From Adiantum capillus-veneris (lineage: Eukaryota > Streptophyta > Polypodiopsida > Polypodiales > Pteridaceae), in NCBI GenBank assembly GCA_014529385.2, contig CM043955.1, positions 143,104,140 to 143,162,639 on the forward strand: a stretch of DNA of 58,500 nucleotides, read 5' to 3'. Of the stretch, positions 45,594-56,930 are shown in pieces; position 1 is the stretch's first letter, and each line of letters begins with the position of its first letter. The translations under genes and the position numbers were made by a program. Under the pieces are notes generated by a model. It saw only the letters and a list, made by a program, of their open reading frames with translations, ran no database searches and had not been told where the DNA came from.

Positions 45594-47484
45594 TTAGTTT
45601 ATGTACAAAACTAGCGGTAGGGTTAATAACAAGTGAGTGTGAGGAAGCTTACCAAAAAGCATGAGTTGATAGGCATGTGGATTAGTGAGAGGAAGCCAAA
45701 AAATTTGCCTACTTCTTCTTCTTCTTCTTTTCATAGGCCCATCGATAGAGGTGGGGGGGATTTGTGTGGAAGATGGTGAGGTAGCGAGGGAGGAACCAAT
45801 CCAAAGGTTCGGGAGGAGGGGGGGCTTGCTAAAAAGAAAGTGAATCCAAGACAATGGATGTGAAGGCCCTAATCCCTCCTCCTTCTCCCTTTTCCCACAT
45901 CATTGCCATTGCGGTTGCCATCACAGTTATCCTCAGAGTTGTCATTACGGTTGCCATCTCGGTTGCGATTGCCAACACTGTTGTTATCACGATTGAGGTT
46001 TAGGTTTAGGTTAGTAGGTTTGTTGTATTTAGAAGGTTTGGTAAACTTGTTGTAAGGGAAGGGTTCAGTGATGGAAGGAGGAGGGATTTTAGGTGAGAAG
46101 AGGTTGTGAATGTGATTGAGAAGATATTTAGGAGCTAAAGTAGGCTCTTTGGGTGTGGGGTACTTAAAAGTTTTTTTAGAAGGTGGGGAACACGGTGGAG
46201 AGGGGGATGGTAGGTTTTTGGAAGATTGGTTAAGAGATTTGGTAGGGGATAAGAAAGAGTGTGAAAGATGGGAGGGGTGGGCGAAATCCTTGGATGGTTG
46301 TGGGTAGGGTGGGAGGATCTAGGGGGGCAAAAAGGGGCTTTGGAGGGAGGAGGGTGACTTAAAGTTTTGAAGTAGTGGGGATTGGTGGAGGTGGGTGTTG
46401 CAATAGTAGGGGATTTGGAAAACGGGAGGGATTTGAAATGTTTTTGAACTTCAAGTTCCACAAGCTCTTTGATAGTTTGCTCCTTTGGGAGGTGTAGGAT
46501 TCCCTTTTTCATGGTAGCAATGGAGAGTTTCCTAGCGTTGTGAGCTTCTTCTTCCTTTAAGGAGGCCAAGTGAGAGTTAACGATAATGGATTGCGTTAGG
46601 GAGAAAAAATGCTGAGAAGAGAGGATTCCTTCCGATCCCTTAAGTATTGGTGCCAATTGCAAGAGGCTAATCGGGGCAAGGTGATACAAGAGAGCTTGTT
46701 CACAAGATCGGTGAGGCAGCTTTCTACTTCAAGGTGATATCCTTCAAGTTTAGTTTGTAGGTTTTGCACTAGAAGCTTTTGGGCTTGGGTGAGGGCTAGA
46801 GTACAACCCATTTGATATTGGATTGTAAGGGCGGTGAACTTGGCATTAAGGAGAGCTTGGGCTTGGGTATCTTCCAAAAGTAAGCGTGGTGGTTTCATGT
46901 TGAGGCTATTGGGATTGACATTGTTTTTATGAAGTTCTACCAAGTGAGTGGTGTGCAAGGAGGCTTTGGTTAGCTTTTGATGTAACTTCTTGAATTCAAC
47001 TAGTGAGAGGTTGATGATGTCTTCGAACTCCTTGGGTTTTGCGAGGGAAAGGAGACGTGATATCGGTGAAGCGGAGGTGGGGGCCTTGGGTGAAGAGGAG
47101 GGAGTGAAACTTGTAGTTGGTGGTGGGTGAGAGGAGGGACTCAACATGCTAGGTGAGGAGGATTGGCGTTTTCTAGTGGAGAGGGTGATACAAAGGTTAG
47201 GTTTGGTTTTCTTAGGAGGATTAGGGTTGGGTGAGGTGGGTTCATTGTCTAGACTGGGGTCGAGGCGGATATTGGCTCAGTGAGGGTTGGGGGAGAAGTC
47301 GAAGGATTCCTCTGAGAGGTAATCGAGTTCGTCGCGGTGTTGTTCTTGTAGGGGTCAAGTGTGAGGTGATCCAGTGAGAGATTATTATCCAAGAAGAGGT
47401 TGTTAACGCGTGTGGCTCCTCGATCGGGGTCAAGGGATCATTGAGGATTGTGGTGGCAGAAGGTGTTGGAGTTGGTGAATCCAT
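45594..47484 (-). pseudogene. PLE copy A region upstream of RT (unknown, long)
   Basis: Open pieces at 47,484-47,242, 47,147-46,596, 46,689-46,135 and 45,854-45,594 probably made one N-terminal extension or separate ORF of about 600 aa. In order it shows a Pro/Thr-rich start, a Ser/Pro stretch, and a predicted helical segment (FEDIINLSLVEFKKLHQKL, later AQKLLVQNLQTKLEGYHLEV). Next come a second helical piece (HNARKLSIATMKKGILHL) and a Pro-rich run, and then an Asn/Asp/Gly/Arg low-complexity tract at about 45,900-46,000 (GNRNDNSEDNCDGNRNGND). I do not recognise a domain. Confidence 0.45.
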
Positions 47485-47659
47485 GCTTAATTGGGTTCGA
47501 TTAAGAGTTATTTTTGGTGAAGTCGGGGGTTAGTACCAAGCTACTAAGTTATATACCAGGTTGACGTGCCTCTTACACTATGGTAGTAAGGGAATATGGC
47601 CTCCAAAGTGACGAGCCTCTTTTACTAAAACTAAAACTTTGCAAGTAGGGAAATCCTAC

Positions 47660-47894
47660 CATAATGGATAGTCGAGAGGAGACGAAACGGTGAGGTAGGC
47701 GGGGGCTGAAATGGTGAGGTAAGTTGAGAGAAGCCGAAGTAGTGAGGTTGGCGGGAGAAGCCAAAACGGTGAGGTTGGTGGGCTGAAACGGTGAGGCTTG
47801 CGGGCTATTGCACTGCATGCAATCACCAAAGAGGATAGTCGAAGAAGCCGAAAAGGTGAGGATAGCTGACGAGGCCGAACAGATGAGGTTGGCG
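47660..47894. repeat. Degenerate ~25-30-bp tandem repeat between PLE copies A and B
   Basis: About eight imperfect units with core GCCGAAACGGTGAGGTTGGC. They lie exactly between the 5' side of copy A (minus) and the truncated start of copy B (plus). Confidence 0.65.
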
Positions 47895-48567
47895 CCTGGC
47901 TTATTATAAAATATTCATAGATGATGCATTTGGAATCTGGACGGGCATGCTTAGCACACTCTCCAAGACCTTATACTCATATGCCATCCCTTTACAAGAA
48001 CATACAGTGATCACCCCTATCATCTCCACCTTCGAAGCCACCATCATGGATGTCCATTTTTACAAAGGACAAAGATTTAGCCAATGTGGCATTCTAGACT
48101 CTAATTGCCACCAAAAGCCACTTAACTCATACCAATACATACCTTGGATCTCATGGCACCCTCTCCACCAGAAGTTGGCTTTTATTAATGCAGAGCTCAG
48201 ATGCTATATCATTAGAGAGAGCACCTCCATGGGATTCTCGAGCGTAAGAAACCTCTTCTTCCAAAGGCTCCTTTGCAAGGGACATCCTAGAGGATTTTTA
48301 ATGAAAATCTTTTGCTCAATCTCTTACCGAGAGAGACCTTCTCTTTTAAGCAAAACTCCAAAACCCAAAAACATTCTCCCAACTATCTTTAAACTTCCTT
48401 TTTCACCATAAACTCCGAAACTTAATCCTACCCTAACCATTGGAAAACCTCTCCATCTATCTTGGAGCCTTTCCCCTACCCTTGCACATCTCGACAAACC
48501 CACCCTTTGTTGGACTAATGGCCCTAATTTAAGCTCTATCCTAACTAGAGCCTTAGAACCACATTAA
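47895..48567 (+). pseudogene. PLE copy B RT fragment (fingers/palm end and thumb)
   Basis: Encodes motif C to the thumb, with FYKGQRFSQCGILDSNCHQK and YIPWISWHPLHQK. A TAA at 48,409-48,411 interrupts it where copies A and C have Glu (SPETPKLN). The reading continues in frame to the normal stop at 48,565. The same TAA is in copy D. Confidence 0.8.
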
Positions 48568-48980
48568 AGGACACCTATTTCCCTTTATTATTTACCTTAC
48601 CATAACACCCTAACACCCATTTTGTGTTTTGCAGGATAACGCCCATAGCTCCACATACTGGGGCCACCCCTACTTGGCCATTTCTTTTTCCCCGTTTTTT
48701 TTGGGCCTCCCCCGACAAGATACCTCGGCATACTTTGGCTTCCCTCTCTCCATCCTTTTTTGGCTCGACTCATTGTACTCCCTTCTTTGCATTGATCTCA
48801 TGGTGTAAAGAAAACCCCCCTACCACCTACCCTTTATCTTTACCATTAAAAAAGTTTTGTCTTAACTTGTTGATGTAAGAAAAACTCCATAACCCTCTCT
48901 CGATGTTGATATCCTTACCACCTACCTTAATTCCACTAAAAGTTTTTCTTGCATAAGCATTTGGTATGGAAAAATCATCC

Positions 48981-48982
48981 CA

Positions 48983-49031
<49 letters not shown>
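48981..49031. repeat. (TC)n in PLE copy B
   Basis: About 25 repeats between CCCACCTCC and GCAAACCCCCACCC. Copy D has (TC)n at the same place, and copy C has (AT)n plus (GA)n there on the opposite strand. Confidence 0.9.
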
Positions 49032-49033
<2 letters not shown>

Positions 49034-49311
49034 AACCCCCACCCTCCCGATACTAAACACGCTAACCCCCACCCTCTTGGTTTCCCTCTCTCTCACTCGC
49101 TCTAGTTGCATTACGCTCACTCCCATTACTATACACCCGCTACAATACACCAAGCCAGTTACTCCCTTCCCTCCCCCCTATAAAAATAAAAAGACTCCAT
49201 TTTTTAGCGGTAGTATTTATCATTGAACTTTTTAGAACCAGACTGCTTTTAATGAAGCTTAGTTTAAAAATCTTCTCCTTCCTCTTTACACCCCTTGATA
49301 ACCTCCCTTAA

Positions 49312-49490
49312 CACCCCCCCCCCCCCCACCCCCCCCCCCTTTTGTTTTTTTTGGGGGAAACCTCTCCCTTAAGCTAGCCTCTGTTCTCACCCCCTTCCCC
49401 TTAACCTTTCTTGAAATCTTCAAAATTGCAATCCCCTTTAGATACAACTTCCCATACAACGCCCCCTCCCCCCCCCCCCCCCCCCCCCCC
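49312..49490. repeat. C homopolymer tracts in PLE copy B
   Basis: Two C-runs at about 49,312-49,339 (one A interruption) and about 49,468-49,490. They may form i-motif or G-quadruplex structures and are prone to assembly error. Confidence 0.85.
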
Positions 49491-49570
49491 TTTTTGTTAT
49501 TCCCAACCCACCTTCTATATAAACTCCCCCTCCCTCTTTAGAACTCTTTTTAAACCCTACTACTACTTCC

Positions 49571-49612
49571 TACCATTGATGAGCTCCTCACGGAGCGAAA
49601 CGTGTTGGTTCC
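49571..49612 (+). ncRNA. Hammerhead-like sequence, PLE copy B
   Basis: TTGATGAG, helix II GCTCC-TCAC-GGAGC, then GAAACGTGTTGG. Helix II is intact. The first core base is T instead of C, and one T is missing between GAAAC and GGTTCC compared with copy C, which disturbs helix I. It is predicted weak or inactive. Confidence 0.6.
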
Positions 49613-49693
49613 TCTCTCAACCTTTAACCTAGCTCCATCTTTAACCCTTTTACCTTGTGCTTAAATTTAAATGCACGCTTGACATATTTTTAC

Positions 49694-50918
49694 TATTGAA
49701 GTAAAAATTGACCCTCAATTTCAGGTGGGATTCACAACGCCTTGGTCGCTTCTCGTAGTGAGTTTCTTTCACCAAAACATATCTAGCTTAATGACGAGGG
49801 CATGCGGTCAAATGTGCTCCCTTCACCAAGGCATGGTTACAACCATGGAGATTATGTGAATTGTTGGAGTTGTGAAGACCTCAATGGTGAAGTGTTTTCA
49901 AATACATCACCAAGTGATTTGCTAATAAACCTAAAGTTCTTGTTTATCTTACTAACAAATTTGCAATACTATTCATTAACTACAAAGGATCTGTTGTATA
50001 CAACCTTTACTAATTATTAAGGGTTTGAATTTTGCGCGACATGCATGTTAAATTTATCCCTTCATTTTGTTGATTGGAGTTGTCACTGTTAAATTTCCAC
50101 TGTTCATGGAGGTGATTGTTTTGTATACTCTTGCATGTAACATCACTATTCTTAAGTATAGTGGTTATTCTTCGGTTGCACTTAAATTTTGATATAATGT
50201 CTTGTGGTTTATTGCTAAATTCTACTTAAATTTCCATGCAATGTTTACAAGCTCTTAACCATAGTCGCACAGGATTCACCCAATTAATAGGGCACGGCTT
50301 TTTTTATGTTGTGTAGGTCAATTGTAACCTTAACTTGTGTGTGGATTGTTAGCAACAAGTATCGAGAGTCGTCTCCCATGTAACACATGTAGCCTTCTTA
50401 CTCTATGCTACATGCACAAATGGAGATGGGATTCCTTTGACTCTTCCCAAATCTCTAATTTACACATGGATTAGTCCAAACATGTCTTTTGTAGAGGACT
50501 TTGCAATTGCAAGAAGGATGTCTTATCTCTATTCCATAGGATAACGCTAGCATTGGTGGGTGCATGCTAGCTACAAAATGTATTCCATTGCAGCATAAAG
50601 AGCTGCCAAAATTTCACACGTACCCACAAATGGTCAACATTGAAACTTTACTTCGCTAAGACACAAGGTACAAGAGAATTTTGGTAATGTTGTGGTATGG
50701 CCACATGGACTGCCAAGACAGGTCCTGGCTCACAATGTCCAAACAATAAGGTAATCCTATTTGAGGCTTACATCAACATGAAGAGTACATCTTAGAGTTG
50801 TCCCATTCAATAATTATCAAGATTTTGTCTCAACAAGATTTTCATAAGTGAGATGATGGTAAGAGAAAGCTCTCACATCTTTCTCCCTTAGATTTTAGAG
50901 CAATAGTCTATTGGGGTG
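49694..50918. other. Sequence 3' of PLE copy B, no recognised gene
   Basis: A 72-codon frame at 49,802-50,020 (HGYNHGDYVNCWSCEDLNG) is repeated in the right duplicate at 57,162. It has no known motif. Confidence 0.3.
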
Positions 50919-51252
50919 TGTGACACATCATCACCACCACAAGTGAGAACCCCCTCTACTTTGGAAGCCTACACATTTGACATCACTGTGATTAGGTCAT
51001 CAAATTCCCTCTCCCAACTCTATAAAAGAAGCCTATGCTATACACTTTGTGTCCAATTCATATCCACTCTACATCCTATCACTAGCCCATCACTCTAACC
51101 CACTTTATACTCATTTTGCATATTAATCTACTCATAATTTACTACTAGCATTAGTGTGAATCTTTCTATCTAATCTAACACACTAATTGCACCATGAATG
51201 GCTCATTAATGTTTCCACCATAACGCCATTCCCTTTCATGTGGTATCAGAGC
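50919..51252 (+). repeat. Candidate short LTR (~320 bp) with primer site
   Basis: It begins TGTGACACATCATCACC after a small purine run (TTGGGG), has TATAAAAG at 51,021-51,028, ends CCCTTTCA at 51,238 and is followed by TGTGGTATCAGAGCC, a tRNA-iMet primer site. The size and layout fit a short-LTR (possibly Copia) element, but no coding part was found downstream. The start of its right-duplicate copy is at about 58,278. Confidence 0.5.
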
Positions 51253-51634
51253 CGACGCTTCACACCTAGGCCTATTAATTACTAATGCATTAGTGCTCTC
51301 AATAATTCTACTCTAATCACCGCTTGGGCATGAGCATGCTCCACTACCCTTAGGTGATTAGAAGAGGAGGAAGTCGCATTCGGTTTTTGTTTCTTGCATA
51401 GTTTTCATCTTTAATTAGCCATTGCATTTAGTGTGTTTTTTGGCATAATTGTCTTCTTCAATCAATATCTCCATTAGGTGTTTTGTAGAATTGGTTTTGT
51501 GTGTGTGAGAATGCCTTGTCGAGAGCAATCCATTGACTATCCTCTTGCTCTAATCAGACTCCATATGCACAATTAATTGCTGATCAATTTGCTAGATTAG
51601 TGCAACTTTGCTCTCTAGTTTTTATGCAGCAACT

Positions 51635-51700
<66 letters not shown>

Positions 51701-52687
51701 CATTGGGGCATTCAAAGACGATGGGATATGATAACACTTATGGATATTTTATTATTCAAATGCTCTTTATGAGCAACAATCAATTTATGTTCGTGTGGAC
51801 AATTTGTAATCACTTTTGAGCATTTATCAATCTATAAATAAATGCGTGCAAGAGGAAAATGCTCAGTCTTGCACGGGGGGAGATTGCATCTAGTGTTTGT
51901 ATTCATCTTCTCTTTTCTCAGCTCTCCTCTCTCATTGTGCCAGTGTAGCACTCCCTTCTAGGAGGTGCACTTGCATGTGTCATCCTACTCTCTCTCTTGC
52001 TCTTTGTCTTGCTCAGACCATGTATAGCTTTGATATTGTGTATGTGCAGTACGTCAGGTATGCAAATTTGTCAATTTATTACCCACAACATGTTGTTTTA
52101 TGTATTTTGCAGGCACGCCTCGCTCTCCTTCTATAGCAGTGGTACGAGAGCAAGGTAAAAAGGCTCCTCGCAATGCTAGATCACGGAGACGATGAGATTC
52201 ATGACCAATTAAATCCCATAGCTAAGTTTTCTTTACTTATCTTATTAGTATGATGCTTGGTATTACTATTTTTTTCCCATAGGTTCATAAAATTGTTATA
52301 TAATTCAATTAAGATAAACTTTGCTTAGTTAAGAATTTAATTAAGATGAATTGTCATGGAATAAAAGAGGTTGTAGAAGAATTAAGTATGGAGTGAATTT
52401 AATTACAATGTATTAATAAGCATCGAAGGAACAAGATTGTAGGAGAAATATATGGATTTCTCTCTTTCATTCGCTCGTCGTAGTGAGGGTCCTTGAGTTA
52501 ATAGAAGGGATGTATAATTATGATACATAATCTATGCCTAGAGATTTAAAGAAGGAGGAGAGAAGTTTCAATGTCATAGGAACAATCCTAAGAACACATA
52601 GGTCTATTTGACAAGTTTTGTACTCAAGACCTCTCCTAAGGACGTTCCATCGTAACTCATCATCGTAGGAAACCATCCAAGACAAAG

Positions 52688-52725
<38 letters not shown>

Positions 52726-53246
52726 GCTTGATGTTGGCGCATCGTTATGCAAAGCTTGACCTATGTGAAGCTATGCTTGATGTTGGCGTATCGTAGCGTG
52801 ATACGACATGTGATAGGCAAAGTGCAGGGTTAGAAGGAGTTAGGTAATGCAAGGGTGGTAAAGGTGAGTGCAATGAGGGGCAGCGAAGGCGAAGGCGATG
52901 AGTGCTACAGAGGTAACCAAGGCGATGAGTCTGCAACAGTGTGTTAGGTAAGGTGAGTGCGAGTTGCCGGGGTTGCCTGAGGGAGTAAGCCGACCTGCAT
53001 AACGCAGGTTGCCAGGAAAATTCAAAGATGAGTGGTGTGAAAGTTAACTCTGTGTACGGGGGGAGTCGGGTGGTGGTTACAAGGGCAGAAGAACAAGAGG
53101 TTAGCAGTTTACCTCTTAAATGTTGGAGGTGAAGAAGTATACTACACTAATAAGGCTTTAAAGTTTAGAAAAACGTAGGTATCCAAGGGAACTCAGGTTT
53201 TAAAGTTAAACCACAATCCGGGTCCGTTAATCTAAGGGAACAAAGA
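51253..53246. other. Non-coding stretch between duplicated segments
   Basis: No gene is recognised. It holds (GA)n at about 51,638-51,698, (AT)n at about 52,690-52,722, and a short direct repeat (GCTTGATGTTGGCG, twice) near 52,725-52,790. A 79-codon frame at 51,897-52,136 has no motif. Confidence 0.35.
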
Positions 53247-53351
53247 AGAATCAACATCCAAAAGAGGGTTTATAACAGGTTGAGGACTAGGGTTTGGGTT
53301 GAAAAGCGGAGGACGGGAAAGACAAAAGGCGGCGGGTGGGCGGGGGGGGGG
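53247..53351. repeat. ~100-bp direct repeat flanking PLE copy C (left)
   Basis: The unit AGAATCAACATCCAAAAGAG...GACAAAAGGCGG followed by a G-run matches 54,759-54,876. Copy C lies between the two units. Confidence 0.75.
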
Positions 53352-53490
53352 AAGAGGAGGGAAGAAGTGCACAATGCTTATGTTTTCAAAATAATACTTC
53401 GATGGTAAAAATATGTCCAGTGTGCGTAGCACTTAAATTTAAGCACAAGGAAAAGGGGTTAAGGATGGGGCTAGGTTAAGGGTTGAGAGT

Positions 53491-53533
53491 GGAACCAAAC
53501 GCGTTTCGCTCCGTGAGGAGCTCATCAGTGGTA
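53491..53533 (-). ncRNA. Hammerhead ribozyme motif with complete core, PLE copy C
   Basis: On the minus strand the order is ACCA (helix I, 53,532-53,529), CUGAUGA (53,528-53,522) and helix II G-CUCC-UCAC-GGAG-C (53,521-53,508). Then come GAA and ACGCGU (helix III, 53,504-53,499), U (53,498), and UGGU (helix I, 53,497-53,494). The universal core bases are all present. Cleavage is predicted after U53498 (GUU site). Helix III as a monomer has only two pairs, but ACGCGU is self-complementary, so a dimer would have six. Short, dimer-favouring helix III hammerheads are known from Penelope-like elements. The position 0.9 kb downstream of the RT end fits the LTR-like repeat of those elements. Confidence 0.78.
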
Positions 53534-53905
53534 AAAAGTGGTAGTAGGATTTTAAAAGAGTTCTAAAGAGGGAGGGGGAGTTTATAGAGGAGGTGGATTG
53601 GGGAACAACAAGAGGGGGAGGGGGTTGTTTAAGGGAGGTTATCAAGGGGTGTAAAGGGGAAGGAGATGATTTTTAGGCTAAGCTTAGTTAAAGGCAGCTT
53701 GGTTTTAAAAAGTTCGAGGATAAATACTACCGCTAAAAAATGGAGTTTTTTTGAGGGGGGGGGAGGGAGAAGTTGGCTTGGTGTATTGTAGCGGGTGTAT
53801 AGTAATGGGAGTGAGTGTAATGCAACTAGAGTGAGTGAGAGGGAGGGAAGCCGAGAGGGTGGAGGTTAGCGTGTGTAATATAGGGAGGGTGGGGGTTTGC
53901 GAGTG

Positions 53906-54030
<125 letters not shown>

Positions 54031-54429
54031 AGGTGGGATCATTTTTCCATAACAAACGCTCGGGCAAGAAAAACTTTTAGTGGAATTAAGGTAGGTGGTA
54101 AGGATATCAACACCAAGAGAGGGTTAGGGGGTTTTTCTTCCATCAACAAGTTAAGGCAAAACTTTTTTTATGTTAAGGGTAGGTGGTAGGGGGTTTTCTT
54201 TACACCATGAGATCAATGCAATTAGGGAATACAATGAGCCGAGCCAAAAAAGGAGGGAGAGAGGGAAGCCAAGGTATGTCGAGGTATCTTATCGGGGAGG
54301 CTAAGAAAAACGGGGAAAAAGAAATGGCCTAGTAGGAGTGGTCCAAGTATGTGGAGCTATGGGCGTTATCCGGCAAAACACAAAATGGGTGTTATGGTAG
54401 GGTAAAAAATAAAGGGAAAGAGGTATCTT

Positions 54430-54756
54430 TTAATGTGGTTCTAAGGCTCTAGATAGGATAGAGCTTAAATTATGGCCATTAGTCCAACAAAGGGTGGGTT
54501 TGTCAAGATATGCAAGGGTGGGGGAAAGGTTGCACGATAGATGGAGAGGTTTTCCAATGGTTAGGGTAGGATTAAGTTTCGGAGTTTCTGGTGAAAATGG
54601 AAGTTTAAAGATAGTTGGGAGAACGTTTTTGGGTTTTGGAGTTATGCTTAAAAGAGAAGGTATCTCCGGGTAAGAGATTGAGCAAAAGATTTTCATTAAA
54701 AATCCTTTAGGATATCCGCTGCAAAGGGGCCTTTGGAAGAAGAGGTTTCTTAGGCT
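54430..54756 (-). pseudogene. PLE copy C RT thumb fragment
   Basis: 88 codons from MKIFCSISYPEIPSLLSITP to NLSSILSRALEPH and a stop. The Glu at the site of the B/D stop is intact (SPETPKLN). Only the C-terminal thumb remains. Confidence 0.75.
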
Positions 54757-54758
54757 AG

Positions 54759-54845
54759 AGAATCAACATCCAAAAGAGGGTTTATAACGGATGGAGGACT
54801 AGGGTTATGATTGAAAAGCGGAGGAAGGGAAAGACAAAAGGCGGC

Positions 54846-54876
<31 letters not shown>
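54759..54876. repeat. ~100-bp direct repeat flanking PLE copy C (right) with G29
   Basis: The partner of 53,247-53,351. It ends in 29 G that directly abut PLE copy D. Confidence 0.78.
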
Positions 54877-54877
<1 letters not shown>

Positions 54878-54999
54878 TACACTACCAACTTTACCCTGTC
54901 CTCCTTGCACAAAAACAACACATCAAAGACTCACTATCCATCATCATAGATCTCCAAGCTAAACCCTTCCCTCCCTAGAGTCTCCGTTTCACCTTTGAC

Positions 55000-55935
55000 G
55001 TGACCTCTCTCTACCCTAGCATCCCCATATCCCAAGGTCTTCTAGCCCTCAAAAGTTCTATCGTTAACCATTTTGATAATCCAAAAACAGAGTTCATCAT
55101 TTGGCTTGCCACCCTAATCCTCTCACACCATTATCTTTGCTTCAAAGAAAAGGTGTGGAAACAAATAAAAGGCACGGCTATGGGGTCAAACTTTGCAGTG
55201 GTTTATGACTGCCTATTTCTCTGTCACTTAGAAAACGACTCCCCTCTTATCCACAACCCCAACCTGGCTTATTATAAAATATTCATAGATGATGCATTTG
55301 GAATCTGGACGGGCATGCTTAGCACACTCTCCAAGACCTTATACTCATATGCCGTCCCTTTACAAGAACATACAGTGATCACCCCTATCATCTCCACCTT
55401 CGAACCCACCATCCTGGATGTCCATTTTTACAAAGGACAAAGATTTAGCCAATGTGGCATTCTAGACTCTAATTGCCACCAAAAGCCACTTAACTCATAC
55501 CAATACATACCTTGGATCTCATGGCACCCTCTCCACCAGAAGTTGGCTTTTATTAATGCAGAGCTCAGATGCTATATCATTAGAGAGAGCACCTCCATGG
55601 GATTCTCGAGCGTAAGAAACCTCTTCTTCCAAAGGCTCCTTTGCAAGGGACATCCTAGAGGATTTTTAATGAAAATCTTTTGCTCAATCTCTTACCCAGA
55701 GAGACCTTCTCTTTTAAGCAAAACTCCAAAACCCAAAAACATTCTCCCAACTATCTTTAAACTTCCTTTTTCACCATAAACTCCGAAACTTAATCCTACC
55801 CTAACCATTGAAAAACCTCTCCATCTATCTTGGAGCCTTTCCCCTACCCTTGCACATCTCGACAAACCCACCCTTTGTTGGACTAATGGCCCTAATTTAA
55901 GCTCTATCCTAACTAGAGCCTTAGAACCACATTAA
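55000..55935 (+). pseudogene. PLE copy D reverse transcriptase (longest intact stretch)
   Basis: 259 open codons contain motif A (MTSLYPSIPISQG, where the preceding Asp-Val has become Thr/Arg out of frame), motif B (GTAMGSNFAVVYDCLF), motif C (YKIFIDDAFGIW), and the PLE-specific FYKGQRFSQCGILDSN and WISWHPLHQKLAF. A TAA at 55,777-55,779 precedes the thumb tail, which continues in frame to the stop at 55,933. Upstream, 54,880-54,998 is RT sequence in other frames (the region of a kDSL-type box). The layout and motifs identify a Penelope-like RT rather than a LINE RT. No GIY-YIG domain follows. Confidence 0.8.
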
Positions 55936-56346
55936 AGGACACCTATTTCCCTTTATTATTTACCCTACCATAACACCCTAACACCCATTTTGTGTTTTGC
56001 AAGATAACGCCCATAGCTCCACATACTGGGGCCACCCCTACTTGGCCATTTCTTTTTCCCCGTTTTTTTTGGGCCTCCCTCGACAAGATAACTCGGCATA
56101 CTTTGGCTTCCCTCTCTCCATCCTTTTTTGGCTCGACTCATTGTACTCCCTTCTTTGCATTGATCTCATGGTGTAAAGAAAACCCCCCTACCACCTACCC
56201 TTTATCTTTACCATTAAAAAAGTTTTGTCTTAACTTGTTGATGTAAGAAAAACTCCATAACCCTCTCTCGATGTTGATATCCTTACCACCTACCTTAATT
56301 CCACTAAAAGTTTTTCTTGCCCAAGCATTTGGTATGGAAAAATCAT

Positions 56347-56351
<5 letters not shown>

Positions 56352-56392
<41 letters not shown>
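56352..56392. repeat. (TC)n in PLE copy D
   Basis: About 20 repeats at the site equivalent to 48,981-49,031. Confidence 0.9.
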
Positions 56393-56393
<1 letters not shown>

Positions 56394-56687
56394 TTCACTC
56401 GCAAACCCCCACCCTCCCGATACTAAACACGCTATCCCCCACCCTCTTGGTTTCCCTCTCTCCCTCACTCGCTCTAGTTGCATTACGCTCACTCCCATTA
56501 CTATACACCCGCTACAATACACCAAGCCAGTTACTCCCTTCCCTCCCCCCTATAAAAATCAAAAGACTCCATTTTTTAGCGGTAGTATTTATCATCGAAC
56601 TTTTTAGAACCAGACTGCTTTTAACGAAGCTTAGTTTAAAAATCTTCTCCTTCCCCTTTACACCCCTTGATAACCTCCCTTAACAAA

Positions 56688-56708
56688 CCCCCCCCCCCCC
56701 CCCCCCCC
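56688..56708. repeat. C21 tract in PLE copy D
   Basis: A run of about 21 C after TTAACAAA. The second C-run of copy B is only about 7-8 C here (near 56,832-56,847), so the tracts change length between duplicates. Confidence 0.85.
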
Positions 56709-56930
56709 CTTTTGTTTTTTTTGGGGGAAACCTCTCCCTTAAACTAGCCTCTGTTCTCACCCCCTTCCCCTTAACCTTTCTTGACATCTTCAAAATTGCA
56801 ATCGCCTTTAGATAAAACTTCCCATACAACGCCCCCCTCCCCCCCCCTTCTTTTTGTTATTCCTAACCCACCTTCTATATAAACTCCCCCTCCCTCTTTA
56901 GAACTCTTTTTAAACCCTACTACTACTTCC

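Larger units (their letters stand above)
42972..47484 (-). mobile_element. PLE copy A: most complete Penelope-like element
   Basis: Read from 47,484 down: a long Pro/Ser-rich and helical region, a PLE-type RT, a C-rich 3' region and a degenerate hammerhead. It ends at GGTAAAAATATG, the same end as copy C. All four copies keep the near-terminal palindrome core TTAAATTTAA. No GIY-YIG endonuclease follows the RT. Frame breaks occur about every 0.3-0.5 kb. The 5' limit is uncertain: a minisatellite begins about 180 bp beyond the first ORF. Confidence 0.75.
47895..49693 (+). mobile_element. PLE copy B, 5'-truncated
   Basis: It starts abruptly inside RT motif C (LAYYKIFIDDAFGIW) and runs through the thumb, the 3' C-rich region, a (TC)n run, C-runs and a hammerhead-like sequence to GACATATTTTTAC. 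Copy D is its near-identical partner at +7.36 kb. Confidence 0.78.
47895..51141 (+). repeat. Direct duplication, left copy
   Basis: It matches 55,263-58,500 at an offset of 7,368 bp falling to 7,359 bp, and includes PLE copy B and about 1.45 kb beyond the PLE end. Only scattered substitutions and length changes in homopolymers were seen. The right partner runs off the window, so the true length is longer. Confidence 0.85.

Noticed and set aside
46001-46020. GGTTTAGGTTTAGG-like sequence near PLE copy A, considered as a telomeric repeat
   Set aside because: There are only two or three imperfect units with no array. It does not support a telomeric location.
47660-47894. Repeat array considered as CRISPR
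   Set aside because: The units are directly adjacent and imperfect without unique spacers, and this is a plant nuclear sequence.
48624-48878. 84-codon frame downstream of the PLE RT as a possible endonuclease
   Set aside because: No GIY-YIG or other nuclease motif is visible, and the sequence in copy A diverges in a non-coding manner. It is treated as the 3' region.
50919-51252. Retrozyme as the source of the hammerhead sequences
   Set aside because: The hammerheads sit inside PLE 3' regions in all four copies and not within the 320-bp LTR unit, so PLE origin explains them better.
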